A DNA stretch of 64,000 nt from Hymenobacter yonginensis (lineage in GTDB: Bacteria; Bacteroidota; Bacteroidia; Cytophagales; Hymenobacteraceae). The stretch is taken from contig NZ_CP115396.1 of NCBI RefSeq assembly GCF_027625995.1, forward strand, positions 4,402,501 to 4,466,500, in the 5' to 3' direction. Below are positions 55,321 through 63,940 of the stretch, piece by piece; the stretch's first letter is position 1, and each line of letters opens with the position of its first letter. The notes beneath the pieces are model-generated. The model was not told the origin of the DNA. It worked only from the letters and a program-made list of their open reading frames with translations, and ran no database searches. The translations under genes were made by a program, and so were the position numbers.

Positions 55321-55743
55321 CTACGCAAACTCTTCCTGCACAAAGGCCTGGGCGTAGGCTTTGATCTGGTCGCGCACCTGGCGGAACTGCGCCATCACCT
55401 CCTCGTCGGTACCGGTAGCCTTGGCCGGGTCGGGGAAGTTGTGGTGCCGCTTCCGGGCCGACGACGGAAACACCGGGCACACCTCCTGCGCATGGTCGCA
55501 GACGGTAAGGACGTAGTCGAACGGTACGGCGGCGTACTCGTCCACGTGGTTGCTGGTGTGCTGGCTGATGTCGAGGCCGTCTTCGGCCATAGTGCGCACG
55601 GCGCGTGGGTTGAGGCCGTGCACTTCCACGCCGGCGCTGTATAGGGCCGCGCGTGCGCCCAGCAGGCTGGCCAGGTAGCCGTGCAGCAGCTGGCTACGGC
55701 AGGAATTGCCGGTGCAGAGCACCAGAATGTTTTTCGGGGTCAT
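55321..55743 (-). CDS. arsC: thioredoxin-coupled arsenate reductase
   Basis: This 140-residue enzyme is of the low-molecular-weight phosphatase fold. The P-loop is CTGNSCRS with nucleophile C10. C82 and C89 (TVCDHAQEVC) complete the three-cysteine relay, at exactly the numbers known for Staphylococcus pI258 ArsC, which passes electrons to thioredoxin. The general acid Asp sits in NFPDPAKATG. It reduces arsenate to arsenite. The ATG at 55743 is preferred to one four codons earlier. Confidence 0.95.
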   Translation of the reverse strand: MTPKNILVLCTGNSCRSQLLHGYLASLLGARAALYSAGVEVHGLNPRAVRTMAEDGLDISQHTSNHVDEYAAVPFDYVLTVCDHAQEVCPVFPSSARKRHHNFPDPAKATGTDEEVMAQFRQVRDQIKAYAQAFVQEEFA

Positions 55744-55791
55744 GGGCAGATACAAACAAAGGAGAGGACCGAAAAGAAGCCTGGAGCGCGG

Positions 55792-56250
55792 CTAGCAGCA
55801 CCCGCCGCCCGGCGTGCAGGCGGCCGGCTGCAACTGGCCCAGCGGAATGTAAGCCGCCGGAATGCCGCAGGCATCCTGAGCCAGGCAGGCGGTCTGTTTG
55901 GTGGTCAGCTGGAAGTCGGTGCCGTCGAAGTACAGGCCGAACTTGCCGATGGTGGCTTGCTGGTATTCCACTTCGATGTCCAGATCATCAGGCCCCAGAA
56001 TCTTCTCCGACAGCTGCAGGATGTGCAGAAATTTCTGCGGCGCGAGGCGGTGGTCGTAGTCGCCGGCCTCCCAGAGCTGGAAGTTGGCCACGGTTTCGCG
56101 CCGCTCCACGCCGCCGCAGTCGATGAAGTGCTTGCTCACCAAACCCACCTCCGTTACGTGGAAGTGCGCGGGCAGCTGGGTGCCATCGGGCAGGCGGAAG
56201 CTGACGGCCTCCAGGCCCGCCAGGGCGTGCTTCATTTCAGATATTTTCAT
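55792..56250 (-). CDS. DUF6428 protein of the ars cassette
   Basis: This 152-residue protein is of a family often found next to arsR in Bacteroidota. It has PAHFHVTEVGLVSKHFIDCG and a WEAGDYDHRL segment, with paired histidines that could bind a metal, and ends in a cysteine-rich tail (CTPGGGCC). The role is unknown; metalloid binding or delivery is a guess from the tail and location. The ATG at 56250 is preferred over a TTG three codons upstream. It lies 49 bases after arsR and 48 before arsC. Confidence 0.75.
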   Translation of the reverse strand: MKISEMKHALAGLEAVSFRLPDGTQLPAHFHVTEVGLVSKHFIDCGGVERRETVANFQLWEAGDYDHRLAPQKFLHILQLSEKILGPDDLDIEVEYQQATIGKFGLYFDGTDFQLTTKQTACLAQDACGIPAAYIPLGQLQPAACTPGGGCC

Positions 56251-56299
56251 GGTTTCCAAGGATAAGAAGGTGGAAAAGTCATTCGAAAAGCAGCCGGCG

Positions 56300-56650
56300 C
56301 TAGCAACTGCAGGCGTCGGCGGGGCCGCAGGCAGGGTTGCTGGTTGCCTCGAGGAAGAAGGCGGTGAACTGCTGCTGCACCTCGCGCAGCAGTTCCGTGT
56401 TGAGGCAGTAGCACACGGTCAGCCCGTCAATCTCGCCGCGGATAAGGTCCAGCGCCTTCAGCTCCTGCAGGTGCTGCGATACGGTGGTGCGGCTCAGGGG
56501 CAGCTCGGCGGCAATGTCGCCGGAGATGCACGTGGTTTTGGAGGCCAGCAGCTGCACAATGGCCACCCGGGCCGGGTGCGCCAGCGCCTTGGCCACCCGG
56601 GCCAGCTGCTGCTGCTCCTCGGTGAAAGCAGCGGTTTTGGCGTGCGTCAT
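56300..56650 (-). CDS. arsR: ArsR-family arsenic-responsive repressor
   Basis: This 116-residue winged-helix repressor has the recognition-helix region [20 protein letters not shown]. The usual ELCVCDL metalloid site is replaced by TTCISGDIA with a single cysteine (C41). Other cysteines are C80 and C82 (TVCYCLN) and a terminal group C108, C114, C116 (CGPADACSC). The inducer site is thus probably built from different cysteines, as in several atypical ArsR proteins. A perfect inverted repeat 86 bases upstream is the likely operator. Confidence 0.9.
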   Translation of the reverse strand: MTHAKTAAFTEEQQQLARVAKALAHPARVAIVQLLASKTTCISGDIAAELPLSRTTVSQHLQELKALDLIRGEIDGLTVCYCLNTELLREVQQQFTAFFLEATSNPACGPADACSC

Positions 56651-56735
56651 ACTAAGGATGTTCGGCAGGAAAGAGAAGAGAAAACGAGCCCCGGGCCCGT
56701 GTGGCAGCAGGCGGCGCAGCACAGTGCCGGAGGTT

Positions 56736-56782
56736 CTATGACGTAAACATACGACATACTATGACGTATGTTTACGTCATAG
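56736..56782. promoter_or_regulatory. 18-bp perfect inverted-repeat ars operator
   Basis: Arms CTATGACGTAAACATACG (56736-56753) and 56765-56782 are exact inverses around an 11-base spacer that carries part of a third TATGACGTA copy (56760-56768). Each strand also reads TATGTTTA, one base from the -7 consensus, so the repeat can cover promoters in both directions. It lies upstream of arsR (minus), and 265 bases before the sensor-regulator on the plus strand. Confidence 0.85.
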
Positions 56783-57047
56783 CTATATTTATTGCCGCGC
56801 TGCATCCCAGGTGCAGCCCGGCTGCCGCCGCGCTTCGCCTCAGGAACTGCCGGGAAGGGTGGCGGAAGCAGCCCATCGGGCACCGCGCCAGCCACCGGGC
56901 TCTTCGTGCCGAGGTAGATCCGGCCGAGCCAAGCATTCATCTTCGCGAAAAACGCTTTACATTAACGAATTAGCCAGGGAGTTCCAGCTTGCTCCGCCTT
57001 GACGGCCGGCGGCTGCTGAGCCTTATTACCCGATTCGTTTCTACTGT

Positions 57048-59855
57048 ATGGTTGAATTAGAAGTGGTTACTGGGCGTGCTCAGACTGCCGGATTCCTGAA
57101 GCGTATGGCTGCAGGTGGGTGGTGGGCGATGCTGCTCCTGGTAGCCGGCTGCCAGCCGGTCGCGAAGGAGGCGGTGTACCGCATTGGCTTTTCGCAGTGC
57201 ACCACCAACGACGCCTGGCGCAAGGCTATGCTGGCTGGTATGCAGAAGGAGCTGAGCTTCCACCCGAACGTGGAGTTTCAGATGCTGGACGCGCACAACA
57301 ACAGTGACCTGCAGCGCCGGCAGGTGCGGGAGCTGATCCGGCAGCGCGTAGATCTGCTGCTGATTTCGCCCAACCAGTCGGGCCCGCTGACGGAGCTGGC
57401 CGAGGCCGCCTACAACCAGGGTATTCCGGTCGTGATTCTGGACCGCCGCACCACCTCGCGCCTGTACACAGCCTACGTCGGCGGCAACAACCTGGAAGTG
57501 GGCCGCACGGCCGGCCACTACGCCGCCCAACTGCTGCAGGGCCGCGGGCAGGTGCTCGAAATCACCGGCACGCCCGGCTCGTCGCCCGCCACCGACCGCG
57601 ACAAAGGCTTCCGGCAGGCGCTGGCGGCACACCCGGGTGTGCAGCTGGCCGCGCAGGTGGAAGGCAACTGGCTGCCCGGCTCGGTAATGGAGCAACTGCC
57701 CGCCGTGCTGCGCGCCCATCCCGAAACCAAACTCATCTTCGCCCACAACGACCCCATGGCGCGGGCCGCCTACCAGGTGGCGCGCCGCCTCGGCATCGAG
57801 CGGCGCCTCCGCATCATCGGGGTGGATGGGCTGGCCGGCCCCGGCAACGGCCTGCAGCTGGTGGAAGAGGGCATCATCCAGGCCACGCTGCTCTACCAGA
57901 CCGGGGGCGAGGAAGCCATCCGCACGGCTCTGCGCATCTTACGGCACGAGCCCTTCCTGAAAGACAACGTGCTGGGCACCATGGTCATCGACTCATCGAA
58001 CGTGACCACCATGCGCACCCAGACCGAGCAGCTGGTAGACCAGCAGCAGGACCTGGAGGGGCAGCAGCGCCACCTGCGCGAGCAGCAGCGCCGCTACGCC
58101 AACCAGGAGCTGACCGTGTACCTGCTGCTGGCCAGTTTGCTGGGCGCCGTGGTGCTGGGGGCCCTGGCGTGGCGCTCGTCACGCCTCAACCGCCGTATCC
58201 GGCGCATGGTGGAAGGCCAGAACGCCGAAATCAGCGCCCAGCGCAACCAAATTGCCGAGCTGGCCGAGGAGGCCCGCCGCTCCTCGGAAGCCAAGCTGCG
58301 CTTCTTCACCAACTTCTCGCACGAGCTGCGCACGCCGCTCACCCTCATTCTGGGGCCCGTGGAAGACATGCTGGCCAGCCCCACCGACCTCTCGCCAGCC
58401 CAGCGCCATGACCTGGCTCTGGTGCGCCGCAACACCCAGCGCCTGATGCAGCTGGTAAATCAGCTGCTGGCGTTCCGCAAAATCGACGTGGGCAAGATGG
58501 CCGTGCGGGCCGTGGAAGGCAACCTGGTGGAGTTTGTGCGCGAAATCATGGACGTGTTCGAGAAAACCGCCCAGAAGCGCAACATCACCTTCCGGTTTCT
58601 GCCCGCTCAACCCGTCATCTTTCTGTGGTTTGATGGCGACATCCTCGACAAGGTGTTCTTCAACCTGCTCTCCAACGCCTTCAAGTACACCCCCGACGGC
58701 GGTCGGATTGTGGTGAGCATGCAGCAGGACGTGGCCGCCGACACCGTGCGCATCAGCGTCGAAGACAACGGCCAGGGCATTGCCGAGGCCGACCAGCCGC
58801 ACATTCTGGAGTGGTTCTACCAGGGCCGGCAGCAGTCGGCCAACAGCTCGGGGCTGGGGCTGGCGCTGGCCGAAGGCCTCACGCGCTTGCACCAGGGCAC
58901 GCTTTCATTTCGGAGCCAGCCCGGCCACGGCACCACCTTCGACGTGACGCTGCCGCTCACCAAGCCGGCCACTTTCCTGGATGCCCCGGCCGGCCACACG
59001 CTCACGCCCCTCACTCTCGACACCGAGGAGGAAGTGCCGCTGGCCGCCGTTGCCTCGCCCGCCGACCCCGCCGCTCCCCCGGCCCCCGAGCCCACGGCCC
59101 TTATCATCGAAGACCACGACGAACTGCGCGGCTTTCTGGTGCAGAAGCTGCAGCCCCACTTCCGGGTAAGCACCGCCGCCGACGGCGCCACCGGCCTGCG
59201 CCTGGCCGCCGAAACCATCCCCGACGTGATAGTGTGCGACGTGAACCTGCCTGAGCTCAGCGGCCTGGAGGTGGCCACCGCCCTGAAAGGCGACTGGCGC
59301 ACCAGCCACATTCCGCTGGTGCTGCTCACGGCGCGCAGCGCGCCTGAGCAGCAGGTGGAAGGCGTGCAGGCCGGCGCCGACCTCTACCTTATCAAGCCGT
59401 TCAACCCCACGTTTCTGCTGGAAAGCCTGCGCACACTGCTGCGCAACCGCGACCAGCAGCGCGAGCATTTCCGGCGGCAGCTCTCGGGCGCCACGCCCAC
59501 CGTGGCCCCGCAGCGCGTCGACCAGAAGTTCCTGGCCGACCTCACGGCCATTATCGAAGGCCGCCTCGACCAGCCCGACCTGAGCGTGGATGGCATTGCC
59601 CACAGCCTCGGGGTGTCGCGCACGCAGCTCTACCGCAAGGTGAAGGCGCTGCTGGGCATCGGGGTGAACGAGTACATCCAGGGGCTGCGCCTCACCAAGG
59701 CCCGGCAGCTGCTGCTGCAGGAAGGCAGCACGGTGGCCGAAGTGGCCTACCAGACCGGCTTCTCCTCGCCCTCGTATTTCTCCACGGCCTTCAGGGGCAA
59801 GTACGAGGTGTCGCCCACCGAATTCAAGGCCATGCACACGCCTATGCGCACCTGA
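57048..59855 (+). CDS. one-protein sugar sensor: binding domain, kinase, receiver, AraC
   Basis: This 935-residue hybrid two-component system holds in order: an N-terminal hydrophobic leader with a lipobox-like LLVAGC; a LacI-type periplasmic sugar-binding domain (about 43-330, YRIGFSQCTTNDAWRKAML); a membrane helix (about 362-382); the kinase with H425 (NFSHELRTPLT) and an ATPase domain; a receiver with D731 (VIVCDVNLP); and an AraC DNA-binding domain (about 825-930). The architecture matches Bacteroides BT1754, a fructose sensor that controls fructan use. The genes after it (porter, fructokinase, GH32) fit that role. A later ATG at 57105 is an alternative start. Confidence 0.92.
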   Translation: MVELEVVTGRAQTAGFLKRMAAGGWWAMLLLVAGCQPVAKEAVYRIGFSQCTTNDAWRKAMLAGMQKELSFHPNVEFQMLDAHNNSDLQRRQVRELIRQRVDLLLISPNQSGPLTELAEAAYNQGIPVVILDRRTTSRLYTAYVGGNNLEVGRTAGHYAAQLLQGRGQVLEITGTPGSSPATDRDKGFRQALAAHPGVQLAAQVEGNWLPGSVMEQLPAVLRAHPETKLIFAHNDPMARAAYQVARRLGIERRLRIIGVDGLAGPGNGLQLVEEGIIQATLLYQTGGEEAIRTALRILRHEPFLKDNVLGTMVIDSSNVTTMRTQTEQLVDQQQDLEGQQRHLREQQRRYANQELTVYLLLASLLGAVVLGALAWRSSRLNRRIRRMVEGQNAEISAQRNQIAELAEEARRSSEAKLRFFTNFSHELRTPLTLILGPVEDMLASPTDLSPAQRHDLALVRRNTQRLMQLVNQLLAFRKIDVGKMAVRAVEGNLVEFVREIMDVFEKTAQKRNITFRFLPAQPVIFLWFDGDILDKVFFNLLSNAFKYTPDGGRIVVSMQQDVAADTVRISVEDNGQGIAEADQPHILEWFYQGRQQSANSSGLGLALAEGLTRLHQGTLSFRSQPGHGTTFDVTLPLTKPATFLDAPAGHTLTPLTLDTEEEVPLAAVASPADPAAPPAPEPTALIIEDHDELRGFLVQKLQPHFRVSTAADGATGLRLAAETIPDVIVCDVNLPELSGLEVATALKGDWRTSHIPLVLLTARSAPEQQVEGVQAGADLYLIKPFNPTFLLESLRTLLRNRDQQREHFRRQLSGATPTVAPQRVDQKFLADLTAIIEGRLDQPDLSVDGIAHSLGVSRTQLYRKVKALLGIGVNEYIQGLRLTKARQLLLQEGSTVAEVAYQTGFSSPSYFSTAFRGKYEVSPTEFKAMHTPMRT

Positions 59856-60021
59856 CCCAATTTTGCAAGTGGCGCATCAAAAGTGAATGTGGGGCTGGTG
59901 CGAGGAAGGTGATTGGGATTGTATAGGTTTGATATATAATGTTTTGTCGAGGTGTATAGACCTGCACCAATTCTTAAAGTATTTGGCATGATTGGGCACG
60001 TGGCGGGCTGAGAATAGCCGG

Positions 60022-61368
60022 ATGTTTACGAAAACTTCTTCGGCTATGCTTCCACGCAACGTACTCTTCTGGTCCATCGTCACGGCGCTCGGCGGCTTCC
60101 TGTTCGGCTTCGATACGGCCGTGATTTCGGGCGCCGAGAAAGCCATTCAGCAGCTCTGGCACCTGAGCGCCTTCGAGCACGGCTTCACCATTTCCATTGC
60201 CCTGATCGGGACGGTTATCGGGGCCATCTTCGGCGGTATTCCTTCCGATAAGCTGGGCCGCCGCCAGACACTACGCGGCATTGCGGCGCTGTATCTGGTG
60301 TCGGCAGTGGGCACGGCGCTGGCGCCGGGCTGGGGCCTCTTTATGGTGTGCCGGTTTCTGGGCGGGCTGGGTGTAGGGGCTTCGTCGGTTACGGCGCCGC
60401 TGTATATCTCCGAGATTTCGCCAGCGGCCTCGCGGGGCAAGCTGGTGGGGCTGTTTCAGTTCAACATTGTCACGGGCATTCTGGTCGCCTACCTCTCCAA
60501 CTACCTGCTGGCGGGCCTCGGCGAGCATTCGTGGCGCCTGATGCTGGGCGTGCAGGCCGTGCCCGCCCTGATTTTCCTGCTGCTGCTGTTCCGGGTGCCC
60601 GAAAGTCCCCGCTGGCTGCTGCTACACGGCCGCCTCGACGAAGGCCGGCAGGTGCTGGCCCGCATCAGCCCCGGCACCGTCGATGCCGACGCGGCCGCCA
60701 TCCTCACCAGCCAGGCCGACACGGCCCACCACAGCGAGTCGTTGTGGGCCGGGCAGTACCGCACGCCGGTGCTGCTGGCCGTGGCGTTTGCCTTCTTCAA
60801 CCAGGTGTCGGGCATCAACGCCATCATCTACTACGCTCCGCGCATCTTCGAAATGACGGGGCTGGGCCAGGGCGCGGCCTTGCTGTCGTCGGCCGGTATC
60901 GGGCTTGTGAACTTCATTTTCACGCTACTGGGCGTGAACCTGATTGACCGGTTTGGGCGGCGCACGCTCATGCTGGTAGGCTCCGTGGGGCTGATTGCCA
61001 CACTGGGGCTGGTGGCGCGGGCCTTCTACACCGAGCAGTTTGGGGGCGTGCTGGTGCCGGTGCTGCTGTTCGTGTACATCGCCTTTTTCGCTTTCTCGCA
61101 GGGCGCCGTCATCTGGGTATTTATCTCCGAAATCTTCCCCAACGCCGTGCGGGCCAAAGGCCAGGCGCTGGGCTCGTCTACACACTGGGTGATGGCCACG
61201 GCCATTGCCTTCACCTTCCCCTACTTCGCCGAAAAGCTGGGCGGCGGCAACACCTTCGCCTTCTTCTGCGCCATGATGGTGCTGCAGCTGGTGTTCGTGT
61301 GGCGCTTCATGCCCGAAACCAAAGGCACCAGCCTCGAAAGCGCCGAACGGGTGCTGGTGATGCACTAA
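60022..61368 (+). CDS. MFS sugar porter (probably fructose)
   Basis: This 448-residue, 12-helix transporter is of the sugar porter family. Signatures include GGFLFGFDTAVISGAE in helix 1, DKLGRRQTL and DRFGRRTLM between helices 2-3 and 8-9, PESPRWLLLHGR after helix 6, QVSGINAIIYYAPRIFE in helix 7, and PETKGTSLE at the end. Its place between a fructose-type sensor and a fructokinase suggests it imports fructose across the inner membrane. The ATG at 60022 replaces a TTG ten codons earlier. An AT-rich region in 59856-59991 may hold the promoter. Confidence 0.9.
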   Translation: MFTKTSSAMLPRNVLFWSIVTALGGFLFGFDTAVISGAEKAIQQLWHLSAFEHGFTISIALIGTVIGAIFGGIPSDKLGRRQTLRGIAALYLVSAVGTALAPGWGLFMVCRFLGGLGVGASSVTAPLYISEISPAASRGKLVGLFQFNIVTGILVAYLSNYLLAGLGEHSWRLMLGVQAVPALIFLLLLFRVPESPRWLLLHGRLDEGRQVLARISPGTVDADAAAILTSQADTAHHSESLWAGQYRTPVLLAVAFAFFNQVSGINAIIYYAPRIFEMTGLGQGAALLSSAGIGLVNFIFTLLGVNLIDRFGRRTLMLVGSVGLIATLGLVARAFYTEQFGGVLVPVLLFVYIAFFAFSQGAVIWVFISEIFPNAVRAKGQALGSSTHWVMATAIAFTFPYFAEKLGGGNTFAFFCAMMVLQLVFVWRFMPETKGTSLESAERVLVMH

Positions 61369-61478
61369 CTGGGGTGGGGGATTGGCGGGTTGGTGTATTT
61401 CGAGGCTGCCCATCCACCAACCCGCCTATCCACCAACCCACCACCCCGCCCATCCACCAATCCGCCAACCTCTCAACC
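61369..61478 (+). repeat. inverted-word element 8 (porter-fructokinase gap)
   Basis: GGCGGGTTGGTG (61384-61395) pairs perfectly over 12 bases with CACCAACCCGCC (61415-61426). The right side also contains three near-direct copies of (C/T)ATCCACCAA (from about 61411, 61428 and 61451), each followed by a CCRCC-like word. It begins at the base after the porter stop and ends about nine bases before the kinase ATG. Confidence 0.85.
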
Positions 61479-61486
61479 TACCACAC

Positions 61487-62374
61487 ATGGCTATTACCTG
61501 CTTTGGAGAGATGCTGTGGGACATTCTGCCTACGGGAAAACAGCCGGGCGGGGCCCCGCTGAACGTGGCGGTGCACCTGCACAACTTCGGCTTGGAGGCC
61601 CAGCTCATCAGCCGGCTGGGCCACGACGAGCTGGGGGCGGAGCTGCGCGAATTTGTGGAAGGCAAGGGCCTGAGCACCCGCTACGTGCAGCAGGGCGAAA
61701 CCCACCTGACGGGCGTGGTGAAGGCCAACGTGAGCAACAACCAGGAAGTGACCTACAAGATTGTGCAGCCCGTGGCCTGGGACTACATCCAGTACGCGCC
61801 CGACCTGAGCGCGCTGGTGGAGGCCTCGGAGGTGTTCGTGTACGGCAGCCTGGCCGCCCGCAGCTCCGGCACCCGCGAAACGCTGTACCGGCTGCTGCAG
61901 CAGGCCCGCCTGAAGGTGTTCGACGTGAACCTGCGCGCCCCGCACTACTCCCGCGACGTGGTGACTTACCTGCTGCGCCAGGCCGATCTGGTGAAGCTCA
62001 ACCACCATGAGTTGGCCGAAATAATGGGCTGGTTTGGGGCCAGCGCCGCCGAAGAAACTGCCTTGGAGTGGCTGGCGGCCCGCTTTCAGCTGGAAGCCGT
62101 GTGCGTGACCAAAGGCGCCGACGGCGCCGTGCTCTGGACCGGCGGCCAACTCTACCGCAGCCCCGGCATTGCGGTGCAGGTGCAGGACACCATCGGGAGC
62201 GGCGACGCCTTTCTGGCGGCCCTCATCCGGGGCTGGCGCGGCCGGCAGGCCCCGGCCGAGTACCTGGCCTTTGCCTGCGCGGCCGGCTCGCTGGTGGCCA
62301 GCTGCCGCGGCGCCACGCCCGCCATTACCGAAAGCCAGGTGCGCAGCCTGCTGAATGCCGCGCCGGCCGTCTGA
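61487..62374 (+). CDS. PfkB-family fructokinase
   Basis: This 295-residue sugar kinase starts MAITCFGEMLWDILPTG. The N-terminal ribokinase signature GGAPLNVAVHLHNFG binds the sugar. The C-terminal DTIGSGDAFLAALIRG holds the catalytic Asp and the anion hole. The opening GEMLWD with GKQPGGAP is typical of bacterial fructokinases. It phosphorylates fructose entering through the adjacent porter. An earlier in-frame start at 61382 would translate the inverted-word element and was rejected. Confidence 0.92.
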   Translation: MAITCFGEMLWDILPTGKQPGGAPLNVAVHLHNFGLEAQLISRLGHDELGAELREFVEGKGLSTRYVQQGETHLTGVVKANVSNNQEVTYKIVQPVAWDYIQYAPDLSALVEASEVFVYGSLAARSSGTRETLYRLLQQARLKVFDVNLRAPHYSRDVVTYLLRQADLVKLNHHELAEIMGWFGASAAEETALEWLAARFQLEAVCVTKGADGAVLWTGGQLYRSPGIAVQVQDTIGSGDAFLAALIRGWRGRQAPAEYLAFACAAGSLVASCRGATPAITESQVRSLLNAAPAV

Positions 62375-62398
62375 ACTGCTTTGTCTCTTTTCCTTTCT

Positions 62399-63940
62399 AT
62401 GAAATCCATCCTCTCCTGCGCTCTGGTTCTGCTCGGCACGCTTCCGTGTGCGGCCCAAACCCCTGCGCCCGACCCTTACCGGCCGGTGTACCACTTCACG
62501 GCCCCCAAAAACTGGATCAATGATGCCAATGGCCTGATCTACAGCAACGGGCAGTATCAGCTGTTCTACCAGTACAACCCCTACAGCGCCGACCCCGGCC
62601 ACCTCAGCTGGGGCCACGCCACCAGCCCCGACCTACTGCGCTGGACGCCTCAGCCCGTGGCCCTCACCGAGTACAAGAACCCCGACGGTAGCAATACCAT
62701 GATTTTCTCGGGCAGCGCCGTGGCCGACAAAGACAACACCTCCGGCCTGTTTCCGAAAGGCCAGACCGACGGCCTAGTGGCCTTCTACACCGGCCATGTG
62801 GAGCGCCCGGGCGTGGTGCTGCGCCAGCACCAGAACCTAGCCTACAGCCTCGACCACGGGCAGACCTGGCAGCGCTACGCCCAGAACCCCGTGCTCGACA
62901 TCGACAGCAAGGAGTTCCGCGACCCCAAGGTGTTTTGGTATGCGCCCCAGCAGAAGTGGGTGATGGCCACCGTGAAGGCCGACCGCCAGGAGGTGTACCT
63001 CTACGAGTCGAAAAACCTGAAAAACTGGACCTTCCTGAGCCGCTGGGGCCGGGCCGGCAACACCGTGCGCGAGTGGGAGTGCCCCGACCTGTTTGAGCTG
63101 CCTGTGCCCGGCGGCGGCACCAAGTGGGTGCTGCTGATTTCGGCCGGCAACCCTACCGAGCAGTTCCGGGGCCAGCAGTACTTTCTGGGCAGCTTCGATG
63201 GCCGGAAATTCACGCCCGACCAGCCCTACGAGGAGCCCAGCTACCTCGATTTCGGTAAGGATTTCTTTGCCGGCGTGACCTTCAACGACGCCCCCGGCAA
63301 CCGCCGCATTCTGGTGGGCTGGACCAACGACTGGGCCTACGCCCGCGACGTGCCCACCGGCACCGAGTGGCGCGGCAACTTTGCCGTGCCCCGCGAGCTG
63401 AGCTTGCGCCGCACCGCCCAGGGTTTGGCGCTGGTGCAGCAGCCGGTGCCGGAGCTGCGCAAAATCGGCAAGGAAGCCCTAGCCCTGAAAAACCAGGCCC
63501 TCAAGCCCGGCGCGGACGCCTACGAGCTGCCCTTCAAAAGCGAGTCCTACGACCTGGAGCTGACGCTGAAGCCCGGTGCAGCCAAGGCGCTGACCCTGAA
63601 TGTACTGCAAAGTGAAACCGAGCGCACCACGCTCCGCTATGACGTAGCGCGCCAGGAGCTGACGCTCGACCGCACCCAATCGGGCAATGTTGCCTTTCAC
63701 CCCTTGTTCGCCAGCAGCCTTGAATCGGCGCGCGTGCCCCTGCGCGACGGGCAGCTGCAACTGCGGCTGCTGGTGGACAAGTCGGTGGTGGAGGTATTTG
63801 CCCAGGACGGCGAAGTCACGCTTACCGACCTGGTGTTTCCACGCCAGCACGCCGGCCGCATCACGCTCAGCGCCGACGGTGGCCCGGCCCAGATAACGGC
63901 CCTGCGCCTCACCGACCTCCGCCAGCCCCTTGTGCCTTAG
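62399..63940 (+). CDS. GH32 fructan hydrolase (levanase/invertase-like), exported
   Basis: This 513-residue protein has a signal peptide (1-20, ending PCAAQ). The GH32 five-bladed propeller starts with the nucleophile D42 in WINDANG, where most family members have NDPNG. It continues with the stabiliser D175 in FRDPK and the acid/base E227 in WECPDL. The C-terminal beta-sandwich follows from about residue 350. It should release fructose from levan, inulin or sucrose. The final substrate depends on loops that I cannot judge. It is 24 bases after the fructokinase gene. Confidence 0.92.
   Translation: MKSILSCALVLLGTLPCAAQTPAPDPYRPVYHFTAPKNWINDANGLIYSNGQYQLFYQYNPYSADPGHLSWGHATSPDLLRWTPQPVALTEYKNPDGSNTMIFSGSAVADKDNTSGLFPKGQTDGLVAFYTGHVERPGVVLRQHQNLAYSLDHGQTWQRYAQNPVLDIDSKEFRDPKVFWYAPQQKWVMATVKADRQEVYLYESKNLKNWTFLSRWGRAGNTVREWECPDLFELPVPGGGTKWVLLISAGNPTEQFRGQQYFLGSFDGRKFTPDQPYEEPSYLDFGKDFFAGVTFNDAPGNRRILVGWTNDWAYARDVPTGTEWRGNFAVPRELSLRRTAQGLALVQQPVPELRKIGKEALALKNQALKPGADAYELPFKSESYDLELTLKPGAAKALTLNVLQSETERTTLRYDVARQELTLDRTQSGNVAFHPLFASSLESARVPLRDGQLQLRLLVDKSVVEVFAQDGEVTLTDLVFPRQHAGRITLSADGGPAQITALRLTDLRQPLVP

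Noticed and set aside
56701-56973. A 90-residue plus-strand frame over the ars operator
   Set aside because: It translates the inverted repeat and has no homology-like features or sensible start.
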